Assembly: GCA_024655965.1 (NCBI GenBank)
Contig: JANLFL010000003.1
Location: 186,001-250,000, forward strand
Reading direction: 5' to 3'
DNA length: 64,000 nt
DNA from: Caldisericota bacterium
GTDB lineage: Bacteria > Caldisericota > JANLFM01
The notes under the pieces were generated by a model. It worked only from the letters and a program-made list of their open reading frames with translations. It searched no databases and had not been told where the DNA came from. Position numbers and translations under genes: made by a program. The number at the start of each line of letters is the position of its first letter. Positions within the stretch are counted from its first letter, which is position 1. Positions 35,119-44,109 of this stretch are shown here, in pieces.

Positions 35119-36009
35119 ATGGCTCAGTTAATCATCCACGGAGGGGCGGGGAAGATCCGGGAGGAGGAGGAACACCGAAAGGGTATTCAAGAAGCATTAA
35201 AATTGGGGTGGGAAGCTCTTTTAAATCAGGGGCCTCTTGAGGCGGTCCTGGCTGCCGTCTGCTCAATGGAGGACAACCCGGTATTTAATTGCGGCTTCGG
35301 TTCCTCCCTAAATCTGGAAAAAGAGGTTGAGATGGACGCTTCCGTGATGCTTTCGGATGGCTCCTTCGGGGGTGTGGCGGCTTTGAAGGCGGTCAGGCAC
35401 CCGATCCTGGTTGCCCGGAAAGTGATGGAGGAGACGGACCACCTCCTCCTTTCCGGGGATGGCGCCTTAAAGTTCGCGCGAAAAATGGGATTTGAACCCT
35501 TCGATCCCGCCACAGAGGAAAGGTTAAAAATTCTCGAGGAACAAATTCAATCCGGAAACCTTCCTTACCTTCCTCGTCTTTCCCGGGCCTTGAGGGAAAA
35601 TCCTTCTCAAGTTTTTGAAAAGTGGGGAACCGTGGGGGCAGTTGCCCGGGATGACACAGGGGTGATTGCCGTGGCCACCTCCACCGGGGGGATTTCGGGG
35701 AAACTTCCCGGAAGGGTAGGGGATTCCCCCATTCCCGGGGCAGGCACTTTCGCCTCCAATTTCGGTGGAGTCTCTTGCACCGGACATGGCGAGGAGATCC
35801 TCCGGCTTCTTCTCGCTTTCAGGGCCTGTGAGGGAATGCAATTTAAAACCGCTCCCCAGGTCCTGGAAGAACTGGCTACCTGGGCAAATAGCCGGGGTTG
35901 CTCTTGCGGGCTAATTGGGATTGACTGGCGGGGAAACATTGGATTTGCTTTCAATACCCAGAGCATGTCCTACGGGTTCACCGATGGAAAGAGAACGGTG
36001 ATTTTTTAA
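35119..36009 (+). CDS. Isoaspartyl peptidase/L-asparaginase (Ntn hydrolase)
   Basis: A 296-residue plant-type asparaginase/isoaspartyl dipeptidase. These precursors cut themselves just before a threonine that becomes the nucleophile, here Thr171 in KWGTVGAVARD. IHGGAGK at the start, the substrate loop STGGISGKLPGRVGDSPIPGAGTFA and TGHGEEILR are family features. The ATG at 35119 has a GGAGGA site six bases upstream and is preferred to the TTG at 35116. It fits an amino-acid-using organism. Confidence 0.92.
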   Translation: MAQLIIHGGAGKIREEEEHRKGIQEALKLGWEALLNQGPLEAVLAAVCSMEDNPVFNCGFGSSLNLEKEVEMDASVMLSDGSFGGVAALKAVRHPILVARKVMEETDHLLLSGDGALKFARKMGFEPFDPATEERLKILEEQIQSGNLPYLPRLSRALRENPSQVFEKWGTVGAVARDDTGVIAVATSTGGISGKLPGRVGDSPIPGAGTFASNFGGVSCTGHGEEILRLLLAFRACEGMQFKTAPQVLEELATWANSRGCSCGLIGIDWRGNIGFAFNTQSMSYGFTDGKRTVIF

Positions 36010-36024
36010 AACCCGAAAGAGTCC

Positions 36025-36053
36025 TTGCGCCTTTTTTTCTAATCGGGTAAACT
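36025..36053 (+). promoter_or_regulatory. Promoter for tRNA-Glu
   Basis: TTGCGC and TAAACT with a 17-base spacer, 18 bases upstream of the tRNA. Confidence 0.5.
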
Positions 36054-36070
36054 ATCACGGCGTTATTTTC

Positions 36071-36146
36071 GCCCTCATCGTCTAGCGGCCCAGGACATCG
36101 CCCTTTCAAGGCGAAAACGGCGGTTCGACTCCGCCTGGGGGCACCA
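36071..36146 (+). tRNA. trnE: tRNA-Glu (UUC)
   Basis: Acceptor GCCCTCA/TGGGGGC, D arm CGTCTAGCGGCCCAGGACA, anticodon stem TCGCC/GGCGA with loop CTTTCAA giving UUC, T arm CGGTTCGACTCCG, and encoded CCA. All stems pair. Confidence 0.97.
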
Positions 36147-36152
36147 AAATCC

Positions 36153-36182
36153 TTTCACCCGAAAGAAAAAATCTGGCATAAT
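36153..36182 (+). promoter_or_regulatory. Possible promoter for tRNA-Gln and glmU
   Basis: TTTCAC and CATAAT are 18 bases apart, ending 18 bases before the tRNA. As glmU starts nine bases after the tRNA, the pair may share this promoter. Confidence 0.4.
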
Positions 36183-36200
36183 TATTTAAGAGGGCTTATC

Positions 36201-36274
36201 TGGGGAGTCGTCCAGTGGTAGGACAACGGACTTTGGATCCGTAAACGGTGGTTCGAGTCCATCCTCCCCAGCCA
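36201..36274 (+). tRNA. trnQ: tRNA-Gln (UUG)
   Basis: Acceptor TGGGGAG/CTCCCCA with G discriminator and encoded CCA, D arm GTCCAGTGGTAGGACA, anticodon stem ACGGA/TCCGT with loop CTTTGGA giving UUG, T arm GGTTCGAGTCC. The unusual first T and last A of the acceptor pair are typical for glutamine tRNA. Confidence 0.97.
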
Positions 36275-36283
36275 TTAGAGAAA

Positions 36284-37231
36284 ATGATTTATTCAGCTGT
36301 CCTGGCAGCAGGATTAGGAAAAAGAATGAAATCCGACCTCCCCAAGGTCCTCCACCCAATCCTGGGGAGGCCGATGATTTTTTATGTCCTCGATGCCCTG
36401 AGCTTCCTTCCTCCTGAAAAAGTTTTCCTGGTGATCGGGCACAAGGGGGAACTGGTGAAAGAAAAGGTCCAGGGGAACTTTAATTTCGTTTATCAAAACG
36501 AACAATTGGGGACTGGCCACGCCCTCGCCCAACTTGAGCCATTCCTTTCCCGGGAATCAGGAACGCTTGTCGTTGTTCCAGGGGATATGCCCCTTTTGGA
36601 AAAAAAGCACATTGAGCAAGTCCTCGCCTTTCATGAAAAGGGGGAATATCTGGCAACCATCCTTACAGCCTTGGTTGAAGACCCTTCCACCCTGGGGAGG
36701 GTTCTTCGGGAGAAGGACGGTTCCTTCAAAGTGATCGTGGAGGAAGCAGATGCTTCCGAGGAGGACCTGAAAATCAGGGAGGTCTGTACTTCCGTGTACG
36801 CCTTTCGCCTCCCCGAGATCTTCGGATTTTTAAAGATGCTCAAGCCGGAAAATAGGCAAGGGGAATATTACTTGACCGACGTTTTTCCCTTGATGAAAAA
36901 AAGCGGGAAGGTCGGGGTTGTTACCGCTGAGGATATCCCCATAATTGGGGTGAATGACCGGGAACAACTCTATTCTTCACAGGAAGCCTTGCGTTCCCGC
37001 CTTTTTTCTCGTTTAATGAAAGAGGGTGTAACCCTGGAGGATACCAGGACAATTTTCATTGACTGGAATGTTCAAATCGGCCGGGATACCGTGATAAAGC
37101 CATTCACCTTGATTGAGGGGAATACGGTGATTGGTCAATCCTGCGTCCTTGGCCCTTTTATTTGGTTGAAGGACGAGATCGTGGAAGATTACTCCCAAAT
37201 TTGGGGAAAAATAGAGAGGAGATCAAAGTGA
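36284..37231 (+). CDS. glmU: UDP-GlcNAc pyrophosphorylase half of GlmU (truncated GlmU)
   Basis: A 315-residue protein with the GlmU uridyltransferase domain (1 to about 230): AVLAAGLGKRMKSDLPKVLHPI, NEQLGTGHALAQ, VPGDMPLL and GEYYLTDVFPLM. Full GlmU is about 450 residues; here the left-handed beta-helix stops after about three coils (IGRDTVIKPFTLIEGNTVIG), before the acetyltransferase active-site region. It can probably join GlcNAc-1-P to UTP but not acetylate GlcN-1-P. The ATG at 36284 is used instead of the track's 36248, which lies in the tRNA. The stop overlaps prs (GTGA). Confidence 0.87.
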   Translation: MIYSAVLAAGLGKRMKSDLPKVLHPILGRPMIFYVLDALSFLPPEKVFLVIGHKGELVKEKVQGNFNFVYQNEQLGTGHALAQLEPFLSRESGTLVVVPGDMPLLEKKHIEQVLAFHEKGEYLATILTALVEDPSTLGRVLREKDGSFKVIVEEADASEEDLKIREVCTSVYAFRLPEIFGFLKMLKPENRQGEYYLTDVFPLMKKSGKVGVVTAEDIPIIGVNDREQLYSSQEALRSRLFSRLMKEGVTLEDTRTIFIDWNVQIGRDTVIKPFTLIEGNTVIGQSCVLGPFIWLKDEIVEDYSQIWGKIERRSK

Positions 37232-38202
37232 GCACTCCTGAGAGAATCCATCTTTTTACCGGAAACAGCAACCGACCTCTGGCCGAGGAAGTTGCTGGTT
37301 TTTTGGGGATTAAACTCGGTGAGATGGAAGTTTCCCGATTCGCTGACGGGGAGACAAGGGTTAGGTGCGCGGAGAGCGTGAGGGGGCTTGACGTCTTTGT
37401 CCTTCAGCCTACCTGCCCACCTGTAAATGAAAATTTGATGGAACTTTTAATTATTATCGATGCTTTAAAGAGGGCCTCCGCGAAGAGCATCACCGTCCTC
37501 GTACCCTATTACGGGTATGCCCGTCAGGATCGGAAAACCCGACCCCGGGAACCCATCACCGCAAAACTGGTAGCCGATTTAATCACCGTTGCCGGGGCAA
37601 ACAGGGTGGTAGCTGTGGACCTTCACGCAGGTCAAATTCAGGGTTTCTTCAATATCCCCTTCGATAACCTCACAGCTTCCCTCCTTTTCCAGGATTACTT
37701 TTCCCGGAAAGGAGTCCAGGACGCGGTGATCGTTGCCCCGGACATAGGCAGGGTTCCCCGGACCAGGATTCTTTCCAGCAAGATGAACTGGTCTCTGGCA
37801 ATCGTGGAGAAGAGAAGGCCCGAACCGGATAAAGCTGAAGTGGCAAGCGTCATCGGGGACGTGAAAGGGAAGCTCGCCATATTGGTTGACGATATGATTA
37901 CCACGGGTAATACCTTAATCACGGCAGCGGAAGCAGTATGGAAAAACGGAGCGCGGAAAATTCTTGCGGCTTGTACCCACGCAGTCCTCGTTGGCGAGGC
38001 GATTAAAAAACTTGAGGAGTCCCCAATTGAGGAGCTTGTGGTAACGAACACCGTCCCAATTCCCCCGGAGAAAATGCTTCCCAAGATCACGGTTCTTTCC
38101 GTGGCTCCCCTTCTGGGAGAAGCGATAATTCGAATTCTTGAGAACCGGTCAATTTCTGATTTGTTCACCGTTGGCGCATCAGAACAAATTGCACTTTATT
38201 GA
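37228..38202 (+). CDS. prs: Ribose-phosphate pyrophosphokinase
   Basis: A 324-residue PRPP synthase making PRPP from ribose 5-phosphate and ATP. LFTGNSNRPLAEEVA, RFADGETRV, PYYGYARQDRKTRPREPI (ATP-binding flexible loop), DLHAGQIQGFFNIP and the PRPP motif LVDDMITTGNTL are present. The true start is GTG 37228 overlapping glmU; the track start 37162 is inside glmU. The glmU-prs-rplY-pth-mfd order is the same as in Bacillota. Confidence 0.97.
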   Translation: MSTPERIHLFTGNSNRPLAEEVAGFLGIKLGEMEVSRFADGETRVRCAESVRGLDVFVLQPTCPPVNENLMELLIIIDALKRASAKSITVLVPYYGYARQDRKTRPREPITAKLVADLITVAGANRVVAVDLHAGQIQGFFNIPFDNLTASLLFQDYFSRKGVQDAVIVAPDIGRVPRTRILSSKMNWSLAIVEKRRPEPDKAEVASVIGDVKGKLAILVDDMITTGNTLITAAEAVWKNGARKILAACTHAVLVGEAIKKLEESPIEELVVTNTVPIPPEKMLPKITVLSVAPLLGEAIIRILENRSISDLFTVGASEQIALY

Positions 38203-38223
38203 AACCAGGAAAGGAGAATTAAC

Positions 38224-38877
38224 ATGGCTGAAATCACTCTTGAGGTATATACAAGAAGCACGAAATCAAAAGGGGAAACACGGGGACTAAGGCAACAGGG
38301 GAAAATCCCTGCGATCCTTTACGGAAAAGGAGTCTCTCCTCTTCCTCTTTCTGTTGACGGGAAAGCCTTTCAAAAAGCCCTAAAGAACCCCGCCGGCTTA
38401 AATGCCATTTTTAAGCTCAAAGTAAAGGATGATGGTTCCGAGGATTCTTATATCGCCATGGTAAAGGACATTCAGCGGGATTACCTGAATGAAAACATCC
38501 TCCATGTTGATTTCCATGCTATCTCCCTGACGGAAAAAATTTCCGTCATGATCCCCGTGCGCCTGGTTGGCGTTTCCAGGGGGGTCAAGGAAGGAGGAGT
38601 CCTCCAGCAGAACCTCCACGAGATCGAAGTAGAGTGCCTTCCCACCCAGATACCACCCCATATTGACCTGGATATTTCCAACCTGGAGATCGGCGACTCT
38701 CTTTTTGCTCGGGACATTCCCCTTCCCGAAGGCCTATCCCTTTTGACCGATGGGGGCTCCCCCATTGTGACCATCGTTCCTCCCGAAGTTGAGGAAGCTC
38801 CGGCGGAAGCCGCCCCCGCAGAGCAAGAGACCCCTTCGGCTCCTCCCTCTGAAAAAGCTGAGGCCAAAAAAGAATAA
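38224..38877 (+). CDS. rplY: 50S ribosomal protein L25/general stress protein Ctc
   Basis: A 217-residue Ctc-type L25: the N-terminal 5S rRNA-binding domain (RSTKSKGETRGLRQQGKIPA, LYGKG) and a C-terminal TL5-like domain (HVDFHAIS, IPVRLVGVSRGVKEGGVL), ending in an acidic, Ala/Pro-rich tail. It sits between prs and pth in the standard order with a clear AAGGAG ribosome site. Confidence 0.95.
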   Translation: MAEITLEVYTRSTKSKGETRGLRQQGKIPAILYGKGVSPLPLSVDGKAFQKALKNPAGLNAIFKLKVKDDGSEDSYIAMVKDIQRDYLNENILHVDFHAISLTEKISVMIPVRLVGVSRGVKEGGVLQQNLHEIEVECLPTQIPPHIDLDISNLEIGDSLFARDIPLPEGLSLLTDGGSPIVTIVPPEVEEAPAEAAPAEQETPSAPPSEKAEAKKE

Positions 38878-38879
38878 AT

Positions 38880-39443
38880 TTGAAACTGATTGTTGGGCTG
38901 GGTAACCCCGGAAAACAATTCGAGAAAAACCGCCACAATATTGGATTTCGGATCCTGAGGGCTTTTGCCAGGAAAAGGGGGTTAACCCCTTGGGTGAGGA
39001 GGGGAAATTCCAGGTTCATCCTTCATGCCGACTTTACCCTCCTCCTCCCCTTAACTTTTATGAACAGATCGGGAATCGCCGTAAAAAAATGGATGATTCA
39101 ATTGGGGGTCTCCCCATCTGAAATTCTGGTCATCCACGACGACGTGGACATCGAATTCGGGGAAATCAGGTTTAAATCGGGGGGGTCCAGCGGAGGGCAC
39201 AAAGGCTTGAATTCCATCATTTCGGAAATAAAAACCCAGGACTTCTCCCGCTTGAGGTTCGGAATTGGAAAGGACCCCGATTTTCCCACGGAGGAATTCG
39301 TGCTCCAGGATTTTTCCCCGGAGGAAGAAGGAAGGATTCAAGTTCTTTTGGAAAGCGCAATTCAAGGATTGGACCTCTGGTTGGAAGAAGGAATTGAAGC
39401 CTGCATGAACCGGTTCAATCGAAAAAATTTACTTTCCCCTTGA
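38880..39443 (+). CDS. pth: Peptidyl-tRNA hydrolase
   Basis: A 187-residue Pth that rescues tRNAs from dropped-off peptidyl-tRNA. IVGLGNPGKQFEKNRHNIGF holds Asn9 and catalytic His19, then PLTFMNRSGIAV, VIHDDVDIEFGEIRFKSGG and GGHKGLNSI. The start is TTG two bases after rplY, and the stop overlaps the mfd start. Confidence 0.95.
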   Translation: MKLIVGLGNPGKQFEKNRHNIGFRILRAFARKRGLTPWVRRGNSRFILHADFTLLLPLTFMNRSGIAVKKWMIQLGVSPSEILVIHDDVDIEFGEIRFKSGGSSGGHKGLNSIISEIKTQDFSRLRFGIGKDPDFPTEEFVLQDFSPEEEGRIQVLLESAIQGLDLWLEEGIEACMNRFNRKNLLSP

Positions 39444-42400
39444 ACCTTTTCCGAGTTTTCCACCCCGGAACCTCCTTAATCTCTTATTTGAAGGAACGCC
39501 CCCAAAGGGGCTCAATTCTTTTGGGGAAAGTCCTTCAGGGCTACTTTCCTTTTCTTTTGGGTATCCTCAGGGAAGAATTTAAATCCCCCGTCCTGGCCCT
39601 CTATTCCCAGGAAGACGACCTGGAGAAGGGGTTCCTGCTCTTGAAGGCCCTGGGGTTTCCTGTTTTTAAATTCCCCGGTTTTCAAGGATACCTGGGGGAA
39701 AAATCCCCCCTGGATCCCGCCATCCGTGGGGAGAGGATATCAACCCTCAGGGCAATTAAAAGCGAGAAAAACCCCGTGGTCCTTTCCAAGGTAAAATCGA
39801 TCCTCCAGTTGACTCCCCCTCCCGAGTACCTTGAGAAGTTCTCTTTGAAACTCAAGAAGGGCTCCCAATATCCCTGGGAGGAACTCCTGGGGTATTTGAA
39901 TCAAATTGGGCTTCAAAGGGTCCCCAGAGTGGAACAGCTCGGGGAATATTCCGTAAGAGGGGGGATCATAGATGTATTCACCCCTTCCAATGACCTTCCT
40001 TTACGGTTTGAGTTCTTGGGGGATGAACTTAATTCAATAAGGATTTTCGACCCGGAAACTCAGGTTTCCCGGGAGGAAATAGAAGAAACGGTTCTCCTCC
40101 CCTGGAGGCTTTTTGAGGTCAAAGAAGAAAGGCTTATTGACCTGGAAGAGGCTTTCAAAATCCAGATCGAAAAGTTAAAGAGGGACCGGAAATTCTCCGA
40201 GGCCCGATTCTTATCCCAGACCTTCATGCGGGATCTCGAATACCTGAAAAAGGGGATTAGCTTCCTCGAAGAGGATTATTATCTTCCCTTTTTCGCCCGG
40301 AATTCCTTCCTCTGGGAGCACCTCCCATCCGACTTCATCCTGATTTGCGAGGAAAAATCGCGAATCTCGCATGCTTTTGAAGAATTCCTCAATTCATCAC
40401 GAAGGATTTACCAAGAAGCTTTAGATAGGGGGGAACAGGTTCCTTACCATTCGGGGATCTTTTTTAAATGGGAAGAATTCCAGGAGGAATTGGAAAGCCG
40501 AAGGGCGGTTTTTTGCACTCCCTTTAGTTCTCGGGTAGAGCTCCCCCTTGAAGCCCCCCCTCCTTTGCCCCAGTTCGCAGACTTGTCATTGCAATTGAGG
40601 TCCTGGCTCAATTCCGGAAAAACTGTCCTTTTTGCCGGAAAGGGAGCCCGGAGGTACAGGGGTCTCCTGGAAGGGGAAGGAATCTCCTTTCAGGAAGTGA
40701 GCTCTTTCCGAGAAGAAGTGAGTTCGGAATCACCGATAATCTGGGATTTTCCCCTTCCTTCGGGATTCGTCAATTCCGCCTCCGGATTAGTCGTCCTTTC
40801 AGATTTCGAGCTTTTTGGCTGGAAAAAGAGGACCTTTGCGGAAAGCAAGTACAAGCAGGCCAAAGCCGTTTCCTCAGCTGAGCAGCTTCAGGTAGGCGAT
40901 TACGTTGTCCACCAGACTTACGGCATTGGAATCTACCAGGGCCTCCAGACTCTGAACATCGACGGAGTTAGCCGGGATTATTTCAAAATCGCCTATGCGG
41001 GGGAGGACAAACTATACATTCCCAGCGACCAGGTCTTTCTTATTCAAAAATACCTTGGGGACAGCGTTAAACTCCCTCCTCTAACCAGGTTAAACACCAC
41101 CGAGTGGGCAAGGACTAAGAAGAAAGTCAAGGAGTCCGTGGAAAAGGTCGCCCAGGAACTCCTTCAAATCTATGCAAAAAAGGAGACCTCATTTCCTGAA
41201 CCTTTCTTTCCCCTGGAGCCTTGGGAAACGGACCTCTCTCAATCTTTCCCTTACGAAGAAACCCCGGACCAAGCCCAAACAATTGCCGATGTCCTCCGGG
41301 ATCTGGAAAGGGGGAAATGGATGGATCGGCTGGTCTGCGGTGATGTGGGTTACGGAAAAACTGAGGTTGCCATTCGGGCTGCCTTTCGAACCGTTTCCGG
41401 GGGGAAACAGGTTGCGGTTCTCGTTCCCACCACCATCTTATGCCAGCAGCACTTCAACACTTTTCAAGAAAGGATGAAAGGTTTCCCGGTGAGGATTGGG
41501 GTTCTCTCTCGCTTTAAGTCCCCGAGAGAGCAAAACATGGTGATCAAGGGGTTGAAAGAGGGAAAGGTCGATATCGTGATCGGGACCCACAGGTTGCTTT
41601 CCGAAGACGTTCGGTTCAAGGATTTAGGGCTCCTGATCATCGACGAAGAGCATAGGTTCGGGGTATTGCAGAAGGAGAAGATCAGGAAAATAAAAGGAAG
41701 CGTTCACGTTCTCAGCCTCTCCGCCACCCCAATTCCCCGGACGCTTCAGATGAGCCTTCTTGGAATAAAGGATACGAGCGTGATGGAAACTGCCCCTCAA
41801 AACCGGTATCCGGTGAAGACCTTCGTCACCGAGTTCTCCGACGACCTGATCAAGAAAGCCATCCTTTATGAACTTAACCGGGAAGGCCAGGTTTACTTTG
41901 TTCATAACCGCATTCAGGCCCTTCCCAGGCTCTACGGGAAACTGGGGGAACTTGTTCCCCAAGCAAGGATCGGGATTGCCCACGGAGGGATGCCAGAGGA
42001 AAGGTTGGAACAGGTAATGTGGGATTTCGCCCAGGGGGAGTACGATGTCCTCCTTTGCACCACGATAATTGAATCGGGAATTGACATCCCCAGGGCCAAT
42101 ACCCTCATCGTGGCGGATGCCCACAATTTGGGCCTGGCACAACTCTACCAGCTCCGGGGAAGAGTAGGTAGGAGCGACGTCCGTGCTTACGCTTACTTTT
42201 TGTACCCCAAATCTCGGGCTCTAAGCGAAGAAGCGGAAAAGAGACTACAAACGATTCGCGATTTCTCTCAATTAGGGACGGGAATGAAGATTGCTTTAAA
42301 GGACCTGGAAATAAGGGGGGCCGGAAACCTTCTGGGTAAGGAGCAGCATGGGTTCATGCTCCAGGTTGGATTTCAAATGTACCGGGAGATGCTCGAGGAG

Positions 42401-42895
42401 GCAATCGAGAGGGTTAAAAAAGGGGAGGAGCTGCTTCTTCCTTCCGAAGAGCGTCCGGTAATTGAAATCGGGGTTAACGCCTTCATTCCTTCGGATTACA
42501 TGGACCCGGAAAGTAAAATTGAATTTTACGAAAAACTGGCAAGTTTAAAATCAAAGGAAAAATTGAATCTGTTAAAAGCTGAAATGCGGGACAGGTTTGG
42601 ACCCATTCCCCCTCCCTCCGAACTCTTATTTAAAGTTGTTGAGGCGCGCGTACTCTGCGAAAGGATAAAAATAAGCAAGGTAGTCCGCGAGGGAAACCTC
42701 CTGGTTTTTTACTGGAAAGAGGAACCCTATTTTGATCCCCAGAGACTCGTGATCCTTTCCCAAACTTTCCCCCGGCGGTTAAAGATTAAAGAGGATCATT
42801 TCTATTTAAGGCTGGAAGGCGAGCATGATGGAGAGATGGTCGATTTTGTGCTAAAAGTTTTAGGTATCCTTGAAAAGGAAGGGGGGCAAGCTTGA
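39440..42895 (+). CDS. mfd: Transcription-repair coupling factor Mfd
   Basis: A 1151-residue Mfd that removes stalled RNA polymerase and recruits UvrA. The UvrB-like N-terminal half is followed by the polymerase-interacting domain (VGDYVVHQTYGIGIYQGL), the translocase with Walker A CGDVGYGKTEVAIRAAF near residue 635, IIDEEHRFGV, SATPIPRTLQMSL and QLRGRVGRSD, and a C-terminal TRCF domain. Length matches the family. TTG start with TTGA overlap to pth. Confidence 0.97.
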   Translation: MNLFRVFHPGTSLISYLKERPQRGSILLGKVLQGYFPFLLGILREEFKSPVLALYSQEDDLEKGFLLLKALGFPVFKFPGFQGYLGEKSPLDPAIRGERISTLRAIKSEKNPVVLSKVKSILQLTPPPEYLEKFSLKLKKGSQYPWEELLGYLNQIGLQRVPRVEQLGEYSVRGGIIDVFTPSNDLPLRFEFLGDELNSIRIFDPETQVSREEIEETVLLPWRLFEVKEERLIDLEEAFKIQIEKLKRDRKFSEARFLSQTFMRDLEYLKKGISFLEEDYYLPFFARNSFLWEHLPSDFILICEEKSRISHAFEEFLNSSRRIYQEALDRGEQVPYHSGIFFKWEEFQEELESRRAVFCTPFSSRVELPLEAPPPLPQFADLSLQLRSWLNSGKTVLFAGKGARRYRGLLEGEGISFQEVSSFREEVSSESPIIWDFPLPSGFVNSASGLVVLSDFELFGWKKRTFAESKYKQAKAVSSAEQLQVGDYVVHQTYGIGIYQGLQTLNIDGVSRDYFKIAYAGEDKLYIPSDQVFLIQKYLGDSVKLPPLTRLNTTEWARTKKKVKESVEKVAQELLQIYAKKETSFPEPFFPLEPWETDLSQSFPYEETPDQAQTIADVLRDLERGKWMDRLVCGDVGYGKTEVAIRAAFRTVSGGKQVAVLVPTTILCQQHFNTFQERMKGFPVRIGVLSRFKSPREQNMVIKGLKEGKVDIVIGTHRLLSEDVRFKDLGLLIIDEEHRFGVLQKEKIRKIKGSVHVLSLSATPIPRTLQMSLLGIKDTSVMETAPQNRYPVKTFVTEFSDDLIKKAILYELNREGQVYFVHNRIQALPRLYGKLGELVPQARIGIAHGGMPEERLEQVMWDFAQGEYDVLLCTTIIESGIDIPRANTLIVADAHNLGLAQLYQLRGRVGRSDVRAYAYFLYPKSRALSEEAEKRLQTIRDFSQLGTGMKIALKDLEIRGAGNLLGKEQHGFMLQVGFQMYREMLEEAIERVKKGEELLLPSEERPVIEIGVNAFIPSDYMDPESKIEFYEKLASLKSKEKLNLLKAEMRDRFGPIPPPSELLFKVVEARVLCERIKISKVVREGNLLVFYWKEEPYFDPQRLVILSQTFPRRLKIKEDHFYLRLEGEHDGEMVDFVLKVLGILEKEGGQA

Positions 42896-44109
42896 AAAAT
42901 ATTTTCTGGGTGACCGAAAATCTGGCTTTCTCTCCCCAGGTGATTCCCGAGGATTTCCAAGATTTATTTCGGGATGGGATCGGGGCAGTAGTTTCCCTCA
43001 CGATCTCTCCCTTGAATAAGGAGGATTTTCCGGGGTTTGAACTCTTCCACCTGCCAATGGAAGAAAAGGTCCCCTCTCTTTCCCAGATCCAGGAATTCCT
43101 TTCGTTCCTGCGCTTGATGAGGACCATGAAGCGGAAGGTATTAGTGCATTGCTACGCAGGCCTTGAAAGGAGCCCGACAATGGTCGCCTCATACCTCATA
43201 AGTTCGGGAATGAAACCTCAAGAAGCCATTTCCCGGATAAGATATCTCCGTCCGGAGGCCATAAACCAGGAGGAGGAACAATTCTTGAACGGTCTACCCT
43301 CCCTCCTAAAATTCGATTGCCCAAAAGATGGTGAATCGTTTGAAAACCTTCTCCAGGTGATGAGGACCCTGCGAAAAAAATGTCCTTGGGATAAGGAGCA
43401 ATCCCACCAGAGCTTGGCAAAATACCTGATCGAGGAATCATGGGAGTTGCAATCAGCGATAGGAAGTGGGGATCCGGAAAAAATAAAGGACGAGCTGGGG
43501 GATGTCCTTCTTCAGGTCGTTTTCCACGCAGTAATCGGTGAGGAAAGCGGGGATTTCACTGTTTCCGATGTAATTTACCATTTAATTGAAAAGTTAGTCC
43601 GCCGTCATCCCCATGTCTTTTCCTCCCAGGCTTCCCTCACCCCCGATGGGGTAAAAAAGCAATGGGAAGAATTGAAATCGGAGGAGGGAAGATCGGGGCA
43701 AGAGAACAGGAGAAAATACATGCCCGCCCTCCTTCGCGCGGAAAGAATCCAGGAATCCGCCTCCGTAAATGGCTTCGATTGGGAATCCCCATCGGGAATC
43801 CTGGAGAAATTCCGGGAAGAGATGGGAGAATTGGAAGCTTTACTTGAAGGGAAAGATACAGAAAGGATGCGGGAAGAAATCGGGGACCTGCTATTTACCC
43901 TGGTCAACCTTTCCCGCTTTTTGAAGATCAACCCTGAAGAGGCCCTTCACCTGGCCACGGATAAATTCCTTGAAAGGTACGAAAAGGCCAGACGAAAGAT
44001 CCAGGAAAAGGGGCTCAAACCCAGCAACCTTTCCCCGGAGGAAATAGATGGTTTTTGGGAAGAAACGAAAAGAGAGGACCCAGCTCGAGACAAACATAAG
44101 GGCGAATAA
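42892..44109 (+). CDS. mazG: Fusion of a Tyr/dual-specificity phosphatase with MazG
   Basis: A 405-residue two-part protein. Residues 1 to about 140 look like a dual-specificity phosphatase: the P-loop CX5R is HCYAGLERS (86-94, Cys87 and Arg93) followed by SPTMVASYLI. Residues from about 145 form a full MazG nucleotide pyrophosphohydrolase with CPWDKEQSHQSL, the EExxE...ExxD pair in EESWELQSA and DELGDVLLQ, a second MazG-like repeat (EEMGELEALL, EEIGDLLFTLVNL) and HPHVF. In Bacillota the YabN MazG is fused to a tetrapyrrole-methylase-like domain, so this fusion partner is different. It follows mfd with a 4-base overlap, the usual mazG position. Confidence 0.9.
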   Translation: MKNIFWVTENLAFSPQVIPEDFQDLFRDGIGAVVSLTISPLNKEDFPGFELFHLPMEEKVPSLSQIQEFLSFLRLMRTMKRKVLVHCYAGLERSPTMVASYLISSGMKPQEAISRIRYLRPEAINQEEEQFLNGLPSLLKFDCPKDGESFENLLQVMRTLRKKCPWDKEQSHQSLAKYLIEESWELQSAIGSGDPEKIKDELGDVLLQVVFHAVIGEESGDFTVSDVIYHLIEKLVRRHPHVFSSQASLTPDGVKKQWEELKSEEGRSGQENRRKYMPALLRAERIQESASVNGFDWESPSGILEKFREEMGELEALLEGKDTERMREEIGDLLFTLVNLSRFLKINPEEALHLATDKFLERYEKARRKIQEKGLKPSNLSPEEIDGFWEETKREDPARDKHKGE

